Assembly (NCBI GenBank): GCA_051294375.1
Contig: CM119271.1
Coordinates: forward strand, 11,296,341 to 11,360,340
Length of the DNA: 64,000 nt
Origin: Paraspadella gotoi
Taxonomy: Eukaryota > Chaetognatha
Direction: 5' to 3'
Both the position numbers and the translations under genes were made by a program. The notes under the pieces are model-generated. The model ran no database searches. It saw only the letters and a program-made list of their open reading frames with translations, and had not been told where the DNA came from. Below, in pieces: positions 33,118 through 46,659 of this stretch (positions are counted from its first letter, which is position 1; the number at the start of each line of letters is the position of its first letter).

Positions 33118-34540
33118 TAAAAAAATCTCAATCTTTTCTAATAAATATTTAGTCAAATATTTCTTTATTCCAATAATACCCACTACTAGTTTTTCCTCCA
33201 AATCTTTCCCGACAAAATCTCTCCAAATTCTTAAAGCAGATGCGGTATTCCCATTAATACTTCCCTCAGTCATAAATATTTCTTCGACGCCAAAATCTTT
33301 ATCCTGCAAACAAATCCTTCAACAAATCCTTCCTGAATATTGGTGCAGCTTTACTAGAATGGTAAAAAAAATTAGTATGAAAAATTGAAAGATTACCTGT
33401 TTTTACTATAATTTTATGGGGAGAGGGATGTTAATGTTGGTCTTCTGGAAATAGAGGGAGCATTGTACAACACAAGGTTAAAAGTTGCTCTCTGCCCTAG
33501 TTTCTATTAAACTTAGACATTCTTTTTTAAGAATCTATTGAAAATTCAGATTATCTAAAACAGCTTTATTTCTTCTAAAATAAAAAAAAATAACACTCTT
33601 AAAAAGAAAGTATTTCTTACTTTCCTTCCTTCCCCCTCGATCAAACACCGCCCCCCCCCCCCGCCCCCCCCCTCAATCTCCTTAATCCTCCAACTAAAAC
33701 TTCAATCACGACTTTCGAATTTTCCTCTCGATCGTAGCCCGACCGACTGGCGGCCGAAAAGAAAAAACCTGACCCGGAAGTCGATTCTTTTTTTCGGATA
33801 TATTTGTTGATACATCTCTTCGTGTTTATCTATTTTTAGTTGCGTCGTCAAGTACTCGCGAGCACTCTATAAGGTCACTTTCGGTCTGTCCGTTGGTCGG
33901 TCGGTATGTCTACCGTCGGTCTGTAATACTATACATCAAAGATGCTTATAACTCGTCTATAGTTGGTGCTCATCTTGTTAGACAGTTAAAAACCTCAAAT
34001 CTGAGCGACTACTAGCGCCGATTTTTTGTTTTTAAAAAAAATCTATATAACCACTAAAAAAGACGTATTCCAATGCAGTACGTCTCCGGTAACGTGTCCA
34101 GTACGCTGTCCGTATCGAAAATACACGGAAATACACGGATAACAAAGTCCAATGGCGACGCAACACAACAATTTCCGCTACTTGTTTCAAATCTGTTTGT
34201 TATTTTGGTTTCTGTTTTTTTTTATACCTCATTTTCTATTTCGTGATCTTGATTTTCTCACTATCTTTGCAAGGGATCCATCCATTTATGACTGAATTTC
34301 ATTCTTAATCATAGATAGGATACTTTGAATATAAAGTAATACTTACGTAACCAAATTAACATATAATATAGATATTATAGAATTGCATTCAAAACTTCGA
34401 AGGTTATCAACACAGTTTCGGTATGCAAATGATTATGGAACTTCTATATAATACATATACATACTTTCTAAAATCTAAACAATAACCCGATGCTTTATCC
34501 AAGCTACAGCCTAACAGTAATAAGTCAATAATAATCTTAC
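28085..34540. repeat. Inverted second copy of the 21.45-27.86 kb block
   Basis: Runs as the reverse complement of 27860 down to about 21455 with indels every 10-30 bases. All exons, SINEs and the R1 repeat reappear in reverse order: the Ala/Pro-rich exon at 28340-28710, SINE family 2 at 29490 and 30745, exon 4 at 32160-32290, the tRNA-Leu-like SINE at 32465, exon 3 at 32800-33080 and R1 at 33835. No frame is intact. This is best read as the other strand of the same molecule, not a paralog. Confidence 0.9.
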
Positions 34541-36225
34541 TGAGAACATCCATCTCATGTGTAAAGAGTATATATATCTTTCTTCTTTCTTTCCGAATAT
34601 CTCTCCTCACTCTTTACGGTGGATACTTTCGTACTCCTGCGTCGAGAGAGTGAGATGAGCTCTAGCCTATCCACACACAGAAGAGATCACATACTAGGTC
34701 AAACATGAGGGCGCGATATATATTACCTCTCATCAGCACACATCTATGCGAGACTCATGCGCGAATGATCTGTTGACTTTTCTGAACCAGAGAGAGCAGA
34801 GATATGCATGCTCCAGTCCATTCATCTCCCCGCAATATACACACACACTGATGCACATATCTAGCAGCCTGCACTCACTCCCTCTCCTCCTCTGGTGTCC
34901 ATATATTTGACCAGTGAGCTCTCTCTCACCTTTAGAATAGTGTGACTCAGTCTTTATCCAACTTCTTCCTATACCTCCCTTATGGAGAATAATCTCTCAT
35001 TCATATTTCTTACTTACATACTGTGGCGTGGCTTACTCACCCCATCTCAACCGGAATCTATCGTGGAGTGCATTCTTAATCTTACGCACTTCTCACTCCT
35101 CGATCCTCTCCTCGTATAACCTACTCAAGCACCACGCTCACAGACTATGAGGAATTAAGCATCGCTCGTGCGAGACCTCTCCTAATGCCTCTCCGCGAGT
35201 GAGAGCAGCACGTGCGCCTAGACACTCTCCGTACTCCTCGCGGAGCGGCTTTGACCTGATCCCGCCGCCCGCCGCCTCGTGCTATCCGCGTACCGCGACC
35301 AACCTCTGACACACACACCTACCTCTTGCCTGCGATAGTCGTTCAATATATACTATGTCCGTAACAATAATCTCAACTATATCAGCTCGCTCGCCTCCAT
35401 ATATACACCGCCAATGCGTCATAGACAAAGGACTCTATCCAGCATGCTCCCGCGTTTTCTTAAGTCCTGCGCGCTTAAGTTCGACTATATAAGCGTGTGG
35501 GGTGAACACAATTGCTTGGACGATATCGTGTTGCTCCCAACATATCTATGTTGCAACCGTTTGTTGTCATATGTTCGTGGCCGTGCTCCCCTCTCACAAA
35601 CTCAGCTGTATAAACATCGACAGTAATATATCGCTCTCTCCTCGTACCTCCTACACTTTATTCATACGTACCTCTTATCGTTAACTCTTAATTCTAACTT
35701 ATCATAGTTCGATATCTCCTCGATCTCCTCCTCTAAGCCTCTCTCATACATAGTGTTGCATAATGTCTCGTCAGTTCGATCTCTTCAATAATTATGCTTG
35801 TTGGCGGATCTGATACTCTGCTCAGTTTGCGTCGCGTGCGTCCTTGGACACGTCGCTGACGAACTCGACTGCGCGACAGATCTACTCCGAGAGAATCCTT
35901 CTATACAGCACGAATCGATATGTAAGGAGAACAGTATCGAGACCAACTCACAATCCGCCTACACACTGGTATCACCTCCAATAGCGATGACATATCCAGC
36001 GTGCTAATAGCTTCTCCTACACGGTAATAAGCTATCGTGAGAGAGCAACCCTCTCAATATGCCCGTGCGAGAGAGCATGCTAAATACCTGCCTAGAGAAC
36101 TACAAACGCAACAAGCATCACGACGACACAGTCACGACATACATATACAAGACTCTAGTACCTGAGACTTCTCTTCGACACATACCCGCGCGCGAGACTC
36201 TAACCCACATAATCACAACTCCTCC
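34540..36225. other. Unreadable, probably low-quality read sequence
   Basis: Similarity to the block stops abruptly at 34540 and resumes at 36225. Between them the sequence is full of CTCTC, TATATA and CACACA fragments with no repeat, exon or match elsewhere in the window. A GCC-rich patch at 35260-35275 may be the remains of the (GGC)n tract. Its length fits a read continuing to about position 20240 and turning back. Confidence 0.55.
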
Positions 36226-38484
36226 CCAACAACTTCTAAAACAACAAAAAACACGAGGACAATCCCTTGTCCTCCCATTTTCCTCCGCAGATCGATCATC
36301 TCCCCTGTCGACATCCGCTTGTGAAGTAGTAGTATACTTGCGGCGCGGCTTCACTCCCGTCACGCCGTAATGGCGGCGCGGCGGCGGCGGCGCCGCGCGG
36401 CGCGGCGGCGGCGGCCGGCGGCGGCGGCGGCGTCGGCGGCTACGCCTGTCTGACGGCTTCCTTCTTTTCCCGCCGGAAGTTGCAAAACTCTTTTCGTCGG
36501 CTGCCATCTCGTGGACGACCTTTTCCTTCTTCGGGGAATAGAAGTGAGAGATTGAATGAGTGGATTAATTGAATGACATGACATGAATGAATGAATGAAT
36601 GAAATGATATGAATGAATGACCGATGAATGAATGATGACAAAATCATGACAATAAAGTATAAGTATTCTAAGTAAAAATAAGTATTTGTTCCATCGACTT
36701 TCGATGTTATTCAGGTCAGGTCAGAGTGAGGAGTGAGTCAGGTCAGGAGTGAGCACCGCTTGTCTTCAGTTTTGTGTACATTTGCGGCGCGTGTAGATGG
36801 TCGAACCTCTCCCTCCTCCTCTCTCACTCAGATCAATACAGACAATAGTTCTGTTTACCGTACAGATCTCTCCTCTCTTTTCACATATAGTGATATACCT
36901 TCGTTACAGTCAGAGTGCATTCTCCTCTCAGTGCGTGCAGTCTGACAAAAAAAATGCAGAAACATGATACGCACCATTAGAACTCTCTCTTACAAATGGT
37001 TCAAATTTTATTCTAAGATTGATTATTGACTTCATACTGTTAGAGCTGTAGCTTGGATAAAAGCATCGGTTATTGTTTAGACTTAGAAGTATGTAATATG
37101 TATTATATAAGAAAGTTCCCATAATCATTTGCCACTAGAAATCTAGTTATAAATTCATATCGTCAAGTTTTGGAATGCAATATCTATAATATCTAATATC
37201 ATAGTTAAATTTGCTTTACGGTAAAGTATTACTTTATACCTTCAAAGTTCCTACTATGATTAAGAATGAAATTCAGATCATAAATGGATGGAATCCTTGC
37301 AAAGATAGTGATGAGAATCAAAAGATCACGAAATACGAAAATGAGTATAAAAAAAAAACAGAAACAAAATAACAACACAGATTGAAACAAGTACGGAAAT
37401 TGATTGTTGTTGCGTCGCCAATGACTTTGTTAATCCCGGTATTTCCGTGTATTTTCGATACCGGACACCGTATGGACACGTACGGAGACGTACTGCATTG
37501 GAAATACACGTCTCTTTTATGGTTAATATGAGATTTTTTTTACAAAAAAAACAATCGGCGCGCTGTAGTCGCTCAGATTTGACGTTTTTTAACTGTCTTA
37601 ACAAATGAGCAACCCAACTATTAGACGTCAGTATAAGCATCTTGATGTAAGTATTACACAGACCGCGGTCAGACATACGACCGACCAACGGACCAGACGA
37701 AAAGTGACTTATAAGACGTTGCTCCCGATATGACGACGCCCACACTAAAAAGATAAAACACCGAAGAGATGTAATCATACAAAATATATACCGAAAAAAA
37801 GAATTCCTCGACTTCCCGGGTCAGGTTTTTTTCTTTTCGGCCGCCAGGGTACGCGTCAGCTACGAGTCGAGGAAATTCGAAAGTCGTGATTGAAGTTCTT
37901 CAGTTGGAGAATTTAAGGGAGATTGAAAGGGGGGGCGGTACCGGGGGCGGCTGTTTTGATCGAGGGGGAAGGAAGGAAAGTAAGAAATACTTTCTTTTTT
38001 AAGAGTGGTTATTTATTTTATTTTAGAAGAAATAAAGCTGTTTTAGATAATCCTGAATTTCAATAAACGACTTCTTAAACAAGAATGATGTCTAGAATAT
38101 CTAATTAGAAAACTAGGCAGGAGAGCAACTTTTAACCTTGTGTTGTACAGATGCTCTCTCTATTTCCAGAAACAACATTAACATCCCTCTCCCCATAAAA
38201 TTCATAGTTAAAACAGGTAATCTTTTCAATTTTTCAACCTAATTTTTTACCATTCTAGTAAGCTGCACCAATTCAGGAAGGATTTGTGAAGGAATTTCGT
38301 TGAGGAAAGATTTGGCGGAGAAAGATTAGACTGAGGGAAGATTTAAGGAACGCATCGTTAAGAATTTGCGAGAGATTTTGTCGGGGAAAGATTTGGCAGG
38401 AAAAAACTAAGTGCGTATTATGGAATAAAGAAATATTTGACTAAATATTATTTAAAAAAGATGAGGATCTTTTTTTTTACTCTC

Positions 38485-38518
<34 letters not shown>

Positions 38519-40594
38519 GACTTCGGCTTGTCGAAATTTGCCGCTCGACCAACTGCACGCCGTCGGTGATTCATGCATCAACGTCGCTGACGACGACAGG
38601 ATCGATTTGCGAGACGAAGACAATATCAACAACAACAGCAATAAGAGCACAGCAATGACGGGAAGTGAGACGACGACCGACGACCGACGAGAAGTCTCTG
38701 AGGAGATTCGTTGTTTCTTTCTTCCCAGAATAGAAAGACAATAACGAGAGAGTTCGACGGACTTTGCGTCAAAATGCCGGATGGATAAGCGTTGATCGTT
38801 GTCGTCTTTGCGTCGTTGTTCGGTTCGTTCGTTTCGTTCGTCTTCTTGCGAAACGCGAACAAAAAAGTAAAACGTAAAAACGCCAACGCATTCGTAGCAT
38901 CCCGATCTAGAATTCTGACAGACGGCAAGCTCTGTAACTCGAGTACAAATGATAATTTGATAGAGAGCTTTCGGTCTTTTGATATCGAGTACACATATGC
39001 TATTCCCCCATTCCGGTAAGCCATTGCTCTGCGACCAATTTTGGGACATCAGAACTTATTTGCTAAAAAGAACGCTTCAGCCAGATTGAACCTGAAACCT
39101 TTTTCGTTAACGCTTAGAAATCCCAGCCGCGCTAAGCACTCGGCCCCAAGATGATTTTTCAAAAAAGAATTTGTTCAAATTAAATTAATTATAGCTGTAG
39201 GAGACGCTTTTAATTTTGGAGGGGAAAACAAAAAATTAAATTCATGTTAATTAATTAATTAATTAATTAATTAATTACGTCCAAATCGTCTTCTGATTAT
39301 CTTATTGGTCTCTGGGTCGTAATTTGACAGAGCATTTCGACATCCGAGTCCCAGGTTTCCCGATTCGCGACGGAACTTGAAAGAACCCCCTCCTCGACCT
39401 AGCGGAGAGGCGGAGAAGACCGTCGGAGAGAAACTGCGACTGAAGACCCGCGGACCGCGCGCGCCCGTTAAAGTTTTTAATAAAAGTTTCTTATCCACTG
39501 GCAGTTCTGATATTTAATACGGTACCTTAATAAAATAATCAAAGCATTATAGTGGAGGTCGGAATTTTTAAGTGAAAGAATTCGAGACAAAGTAAAATGA
39601 AGAGAGCTATAACATCGAAGGGAAAATGCCGCTCTACAGCGCGAGAATAAAATAACATGACTTTTATATGAACTACTTTGTTTACCAAAGTAGGTATGTG
39701 AAAAGGAATGGAATTTTAGGCCTGAAGAAATATTAATTTGACATTTTTGGGAACTTTACAAAAATTTCTTCTCAGCCGCGAACTCACTACATAGATATTC
39801 ATACAGACAATAATAATTAATCCAAACAATAAAAGTCAAATGATTAATCAAGAAGCAATATAATCAAATAAACAAAATCCACGAAGAAACCACTAAGCGT
39901 CCACCAAGGAATCCACAAACGTTTATTATTTTGAGAAGAGTTCACGATCCAACGCTAGAGAATCTGGAATGACCGCAAAAAGAGAGAAAGAGACGAACGT
40001 TGAATCTCTTATATAAAAGAGCATCTGAGTACGGTCGTCTGGACTTTAACAAAGTTCGCGGACCGGACGCACGATTAATACGAAGAATAAATTATATATA
40101 ATAAATAAAATAAATCGCAATATCTGGCTCTATTTTTAACGTTTGAACTTGTAGGGAAAAGTCAGAGGGCAGTTGCCTCGTGGTTAAGCCGCGACCTCAA
40201 ACGTTTTCACGTTGTTGTTAAGGTGTCTTTATTAATTGTTTTTAACCTGTTCGTTAATTGATGAAAGAACTGAACCGAAAAACGCTAATTAAAAATCGAA
40301 AATGGCCTATAAAAGCAATCGGTACGAATGCACATTTAAATGACGAAAGGCACAACGCCAAAAAATGAGAAGGTTAATGTACAAAGAAAAAAGGCACATC
40401 GATCCATGCATAAACTCAAATCGCCAAACTGTGCGTGCAAATTTAGTGCAAAATTTGTTGCAAACGTGTTGCAAATTGTGTATTATATTCTAGCCTAAGC
40501 CGACGTACCAACCAAAGACTCGATGAGAAGGAGAGAAACAGAGGCGACTTACCACCGCTCTCGTCTCTCTCTCTTTCTCTCTCTTCTCTCTCTC

Positions 40595-40625
<31 letters not shown>

Positions 40626-41056
40626 GCCTCAGTTAAGAAAGTTTCTCTCATTCCTGTGACCTGACAAGCGTATCCAACCACTGATTCAGGCCCCGGGACT
40701 GAGTTGAATTTACTCCCCCCCTTTCGCTGGAAAGCCAGTGCAGGTGGTTACAATGTGGGCGGCATATAAGTCGAGCATACATAAGTTCACCTCGCCCTAT
40801 AAGCAACAACACCTTCTGTCTTGACCGGCTGGCTCAATTGAGTATAAAGCCATTCAATCTCATGGTCCACTAGATACCGGCTCAATCCCAACCCCGTAAC
40901 GCTAAACCTGCGGCAAGCGTGAAACGCCGTGAACTGCCTTTCGTCGTTATTGTTCCTTTTCACTCATCCGATTTCCAAAAAAAGTGATTATTGGTTTCGC
41001 AGTGAATTCGTGAATCCGTCACTCTCCTCTTTTTTTCATCTCCTCAACTCTTTTTC
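36225..41056. repeat. Direct third copy of the 20.71-25.30 kb block
   Basis: Forward order and orientation match 20715-25305 with dense indels. 36785-36990 is scrambled in the same style as 34540-36225. Exon 2 remnants lie near 36290-36540, R1 at 37400-37750, exon 3 at 38515-38790, the SINE at 38885-39135, exon 4 at 39330-39470 and SINE family 2 at 40770-40950. None is open throughout. Confidence 0.9.
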
Positions 41057-41150
41057 GTTGAGTCTGAGAATATGAAGTTTATGTTTAGGAGGGCTTAAGG
41101 AGTTTGAATAGTTAATTCGACATTTGTTGATGAAGGATTCTGCTTCTTCT

Positions 41151-41175
41151 NNNNNNNNNNNNNNNNNNNNNNNNN
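41151..41175. other. 25-N assembly gap
   Basis: Exactly 25 N at the end of the third block copy; (GA)n follows. Confidence 0.98.
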
Positions 41176-41460
41176 AGAGAGAGAGAGAGAGAGAGAATGA
41201 AAGAAAGAGACCCGGATAGAGAAACACTGCTGAGTTTTTAACAGGTTTTAATTTGTTGTCAGACAAGTCGCACACGAGTTTCGATTTTTTTCTTTTGTCA
41301 CTTCCTGCGATGAATAATCTCTTATTATTTTATTTTAATTAAAGCGTTCTTTTACTATTTCTCCAATTAATAATTTATTAATTCATTAATTCCTTTATTC
41401 TCTCATTACTTTGGTCTTCATTCCGTCCCTCCAACGCAGTTGACTTCATTTTTTTTCATC

Positions 41461-41704
<244 letters not shown>

Positions 41705-41759
41705 GTAAGACGACGACAACGACGACGACGACAACGACGACTTATTGCATTTATTTTTC

Positions 41760-42060
41760 TGCGACGTTCATTTATGCATTCATTCACTCACTCTCTGGCT
41801 CATTCAGTTTGTGATTCTTTCATTCATTCGCTCGTTCATTTGCCGATCCCTTCCCTCAATTCATTAGTTTATTCAATAATTCCCTGACTCGTTCAGTCAC
41901 TCAGACATTCTCTCATTAATTCCCTCATTGATTTTTTTTTGTTCAATCAATCAATCATTCATTCAATCACTAACTCCGTCATTCATTCATTCGTTCATTA
42001 ATTCATTCATTCAATCATTCACTCATTCATTCATTCATTCATTCAATTACTCCAATCAAT
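41760..42060. repeat. Degenerate (ATTC)n intronic repeat
   Basis: CATT/ATTC units with many variants; repeated with noise at 51800-52135. Confidence 0.85.
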
Positions 42061-42161
42061 GAAATATAATAAAAAATAAATCAAATCTAACCATCATAAA
42101 TCAAAAGAAAAACGATCGGGATTCGCTTTCAATATTTTTGTCCCTGCCTTCCTTTCCCCAG

Positions 42162-42522
42162 CTCTATTCCCTTCTTCCCTTCCAATGATCCTCATCCCCA
42201 ACCGCCCCTCTTTCTCTTCCTCCTCCTCCTCCTCCTCCTCCTCCTACCCCGGCGCCCGAGAACTCGTTCTCGCCGCCCTCGACGGCGTCCTTCACGTCTG
42301 GAGCGGGCGTGGCGGCGACGGACGCCTCCTTCCGGCGGATCTAGTCTGGCGGTTCGATCCGCGGGCGGACACGGATGCGGCGTCGTGGGCGGTCGACGAG
42401 ACGAGCGGCGACGTTCCGACGGCGCGCATGGGCGCCGCGGGCGTCGCGGTCGACGGAGTTCTGTACGTCTTCGGCGGGAAGAATGGAGAGAAGTTGATGA
42501 GTGGGATATTTTCCTATCGGAG
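42162..42522 (+). CDS. Kelch gene exon 2: Ser run and first kelch blade
   Basis: The acceptor CTTCCTTTCCCCAG (AG 42160-42161) and donor CGGAGGTGAGACG (GT 42523) enclose 361 bp, phase 1 to 2. After ALFPSSLPMILIPNRPSF and a Ser run comes ARELVLAALDGVLHVWSG, then ARMGAAGVAVDGVLYVFGGK, the hallmark kelch sequence: a hydrophobic strand, Gly-Gly, and spaced aromatic residues. Kelch repeats form a beta-propeller that binds protein partners; no BTB or F-box is visible, so a ubiquitin-ligase adaptor role is not supported. This copy reads cleanly, while the image at 52267-52600 is badly frameshifted. Confidence 0.75.
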
Positions 42523-42539
42523 GTGAGACGAGCGAGCGA

Positions 42540-43590
42540 GCGAATCGAACAAAAAAAATAATTCGTAAAGATATTGTGTGATCGATCAATTCTTTGTTCA
42601 CATAATAGCTTAAGATAATTAATGATTAAAACTTTGAAACAATACTAGATCAGATTAGCAATCAGTCTGAAAACGAAATCAATCAATCTAAAAACATTGA
42701 AAAAAATTAATCAATCAGTTAAATAAAAATAGTATTGATAGAAAGCAAGCAGGGTTTTGCTATCTTACTATCTTGAACGAGGTATGGTAATCTTAACCCA
42801 CCGTAGCCTGTCAAAATTTCATAGCAATTATGTACAAGTAAAATAACCTATAATTTAATTAATAACTAAATTTGATATATATTTTTATACATTATAAAGT
42901 AATAGAGACAATGTCTTGGCCGCACGGTCCGTTTTAATTTTAAAATCATTGCCTATCGATCGTTCCGGCCTTATTTTCTCCGTCATTTTCCCTAAAAATT
43001 GGATTATAACAACTATCGTATTGCTACATTTCCTTATTAACTGAACTCTCTATTTTATTCTTCTTAACTTGCTATGCTAATCTTCTTAACTTCTTTTATT
43101 CTATTCTTTCTTAACTCTACTTCTATTTCCTTCTTGAACCCCGTCCACCGCGCCACTTTTCTTATTTCGCTACTCTTTTTCTCATTAACGCTTCTACTGC
43201 TTCTATGTTCCATTTGTCCTCTAACGATTCTATTCACTGCCTTACTTCCTTACTTTTTTATTATAGTACCTTGGCTTAACTTCTATTATAGCTTCTTCTT
43301 AAGCTTCAGTGATTCTATTCTTCTTAACACTTCTATTTCTACTATCTTTCGGGCACTAGCTGACCTTTTGAACTTGTCTATGTCGTAACATATGGGTACT
43401 TCTTCTAGCGTCTTAGTTCGTTGTGTGGTAAATTCCTTCTACAATTCTATTCTTCTTGTAACTTTCTATTGCTATTCCTTCGTAAACTCTCTATTCTCAA
43501 TTCTTCTACTTCTAAACTGTGGTATCCTATCTTTACCCTTCATGCCGCCCTCGGGCATCTTTGCTCCTTTCCTATTCCTTCTTCTCCTTC
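42540..43590. other. AT-rich intron with CTTCTATT repeats
   Basis: AT-rich to 43020, then imperfect TTCTTAACTTCTATTCTA units to 43540. The same layout recurs at 52800-53640. No exon seen. Confidence 0.7.
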
Positions 43591-43594
43591 GCTC

Positions 43595-44070
43595 TCAGCC
43601 AGCTCTGCGAATTGAAGGTCCAGCCTGCGTCGGTGCTCTGCGACCACCGGATGCACCATCACCAACACGAGGCGCGGGCACCCGGCACGGCCCTGCCTGG
43701 CGCAGCGCCGGGATGTCCATGCGCAAGCGTCCCGACCCACAGGCGGCCTCAGCGGACTGAATGGTTGGACCGAGACAGACTGGAGGCGACGGCCGATAAG
43801 ACTGTTTGGCTTCCTTCTTCCGGCCGGCGAACAAGCGAGCGGGGCCAAGCGCCATCGGCCGCCCTCGGATCTCCGCGCGGCGGACAAAGAGATTCCCTCG
43901 GCTGCACGGATCAACTGCTTCGCTTCTTCACCGGAGGCGGCGGGAGACGGCGCCGTGCTGGGGCACCGTGGTGTCGCCGGGTCCGCGTCCGGCGCCGGAG
44001 ATACGGCGCCGGTTGCGGAGCGATCGGGACGGCTAAGGCTTACCTTGGGCGGATGGGAGGAAAGGCTAGG
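43595..44070 (+). other. Kelch exon 3, error-rich image
   Basis: Corresponds to 53650-54017 with many insertions. Fragments of the propeller remain: RRYGAGCGAIGTAKAYLG in one frame. No frame runs through. 44100-44280 downstream is A/T low complexity. Confidence 0.55.
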
Positions 44071-44313
44071 GGAAGGAGGGAGTCAATCGGTTGAATGAAA
44101 TTGATTAAATATCTTTAATCATAATTTTTATTTAAAATTTAAAATTTTTAAATTTAAATTTAAGATATTTAAAAATTAAAAATTTCAAAAAATTAAAAAT
44201 TTTAAATATTCAAAAATTAAGAAATTTAAAAAAAAAAATTTAAAAAATAGATTTTTAAAAGGCTCTTTTTATTTTTTGCTAAAATCTCTCCAGACTTGCG
44301 GCAGACTTCAGTA

Positions 44314-45052
44314 TAGCTTCAGAAATCTCAGACGTTCGCTCGCTTCCCCTCGCGCGCAGTACAGACCAGCCGGGTCGGGACGGCAGCCCGCCGACGCCCC
44401 CCGAACCCCTTCGCGCCGCACCCGGTCGTCCGGCGCGCCCCAATGAACAAAAAAGAGCGGCTACTTGCGAACAGGCGACATCTGGGGTAGTTGTCTGAAC
44501 TCATTCGACAACGAGCGAGTGGACATCCTTGGAGAGGGCATAACGTCATACATGAGATGCAGCGATGAGCGTTGGCGAATAACCCGACCACCCTCCGCGC
44601 CGCGACCGTCCTCTCTCTCCGGGGCCGCTCTCCCTGCCGCGGGCCAGGAAGTACGGACGCGGCGACGGCCCCGCTTCCCATGCGCTCAAGACACCTGACT
44701 GGCCGCTCGACGAGGCGAGCGCGCTACTTCTGCCGGTGCGGGGACCGGTGCCTCGGCGCCGAGAAAACGGGAAGACAGTGATAGTCGCGGCATATTCGGA
44801 GACAGAAGCCCGGGGAGCGCCCAGAAGCAGTGGACGCGAGGAGAGAAGCAACGTTCTGACCCGGCAGCCAGTAGGGGCGTGAGTTCCGAGACATTGTGGT
44901 CTTCGGTGCCGATCGACTCGGGCGAGGATCGGACGCGGGAGACCGTCATTCGTCGTGGGGGTAATGGGAGAGGAGCGCAGTCGGGATCGCCGAGAGCGTT
45001 TGTGGAGATTAGGGTCAGTGGAAAGGGCATAAGGACTCGTTTTGAAGAGCTG
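44314..45052 (+). other. Kelch exon 4, error-rich image
   Basis: Corresponds to 54314-54686 but is nearly twice as long because of inserted bases. The C-terminal residues AFVEIRVSG are readable near 44998, followed by a stop at about 45050. GC-rich frames on both strands here are scrambled versions of the exon, not separate genes. Confidence 0.5.
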
Positions 45053-45218
45053 TGAGAGGGGTGGCGGCGAGCAGAGAAGATTGAGAAGGGCGTGCGGTGT
45101 GTCGCGCCGGTGTCAAAGAGACTCTGGGAGAAGAATTGCCCGTTGTAGGTATTTATCTGTTATTATTGACGCTCGCGGCGGGGTCAGATTTTTTGTGATT
45201 ATCGCTTATTAAGCAAAA

Positions 45219-45224
45219 AATAAA
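45219..45224 (+). terminator. AATAAA polyadenylation signal, first image
   Basis: AATAAA followed by TGGAATTGGAATTG, about 170 bp after the kelch stop; identical context at 54809. Confidence 0.5.
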
Positions 45225-45239
45225 TGGAATTGGAATTGT

Positions 45240-46500
45240 TTTACTTTTTCGTTTGGTTTCGTTTCATTTTACTTTTTCTTTCATTTTACTTTTTTTTTTT
45301 TTTTTTTGCCTTTTTCCAATTTTCAACAACTTTTTCTTTTTTAACGATTTATATCCTTCATTTCCCCCTCACTTTCCCCCTACTTCATTTTCCTCCTCCA
45401 CAATTTCTTTTATATTTTCCTCCCTTCTTCATTTTCCTCCCTCCTTCATTTTCCTCCCTTCCTTCATTTTCCCTCTTCTTCATTTTCCTCCCTTTATTTT
45501 CCTCCTCTCCTTTCCAATTTTTCTCCCTTCTTCATTTTTCCTCTTTCTTCATTTTCTGCCCTTCTTATTTTTCTCCTCCCATTTCCTCCTCTCATTTTCC
45601 TCCTTCCTTCATTTCCTCGCCTTCCTTCATTTTCCTACTCCTTCATTTTCCATCCTTCTCATTATTCCATCCCTCCTTCATTTTCCATCCCTTCTTCAAA
45701 TTTTCCTCCCTCCTTCATTCCTCCTCCTTCATTTTCCTCCTTCTTGCATTTTCAATCCCTCATTCATTTTCCTCTTCCTTTCATTTTCCTTCTTTCTTCA
45801 TTTTCCTCCTTCTTAATTTTTCTCCCTTCTTAATTTTTCTCCTCCTTCATTTTCACTCCCTCCCTCCTATCATTTTCCTCCCTCCTTATTTTCCTCCTTT
45901 CTTCATTTCCTCCCTCCATTCATTTCCTCCTCCTCATTTTCCTTCTTTCTCATTTTCCTCCCTCCTTCATTTTTCCTTCTTTCTTTCATTTTCTCCCTTC
46001 CTTAAATTTTTCTCCCATCCTTCATTTTTCCTACCTCCTTCATTTTCCTACGCCTCCTTGCATTTTCCTCCCTCCATCATTTCCTCCTTCTTCATTTTTC
46101 AATCCTCATCTCGTTTCGTCTTCAACTCGGCGACGTCCGATGTCACTTCTTCCGCATCGTTTGGGGGGGGGGAGGGAGGAAAGAGGGAGGAGTAACGTCT
46201 CCCTCCCTTTTCCTCGGCCACTTCTACGCTTTCCTCTCTCTCTCTCTATCTCTCTCTTTCTCTCTCTATCTCTCTCTTTCTCTCTCTCCTCCCTTCCTCT
46301 CTTCCTCTCTCATGATTTCCCTACTCCTCTTTCTTTCTTCCTCTGTCCTCTCTCTCTCTCGTTCTCCCTTTCTCTTTCGCTCTCCCGCTCTCCCTCCCTC
46401 ACTTCCTCTCCATGACTTTCTTCCCTCTCTCTCTCCCTCTCCTCCCCTCTCTTTCTCTCTCCTCTCCCTCCCTCTCTCTCTTCCTCCCCATGATTTTCCC
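45240..46500. repeat. TTTCCTCC-rich and (CT)n low-complexity tract
   Basis: CTCCTTCATTTTCCTCC units to 46090, a short unique patch at 46100-46180 with G9, then (CT)n and CCCTCTC to 46500. Shorter image at 54830-55665. Phe/Ser/Pro-rich frames of up to 323 residues are shadows. Confidence 0.9.
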
Positions 46501-46506
46501 CTCCAG

Positions 46507-46580
46507 CGGTGAATGGAGGTTGATTGCGAAAACATCAGCAACGAGGATGAGAAAAAAATTCAAATCAGTTTCAATCAGGA
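46507..46580 (+). other. Image of small exon, one base short
   Basis: Same as 55672-55746 but lacking one T near its start, and with GTAG instead of GTGAG at the donor. Confidence 0.45.
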
Positions 46581-46628
46581 GTAGAGGGAGAGAGAGAGAG
46601 AGAAGAGAGAGAGGAGAGAGAGAGAAGA

Positions 46629-46659
<31 letters not shown>

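Noticed and set aside
34407-36370. Short open frames in the unreadable block
   Set aside because: Sequence quality appears too poor; none is repeated or supported elsewhere.
28085-41056. Paralogous decayed gene copies (pseudogenes)
   Set aside because: Differences are random indels typical of raw long reads, not substitutions, and copy order matches an unsplit read.
43519-45030. GC-rich open frames of 76-191 codons on both strands
   Set aside because: Scrambled image of kelch exons 3-4; the corresponding clean region reads differently.
45224-46195. 323-codon Phe/Ser/Pro frame
   Set aside because: CTCCTTCATTTTC repeat translated; the equivalent frame in the second image has a different length and frame.
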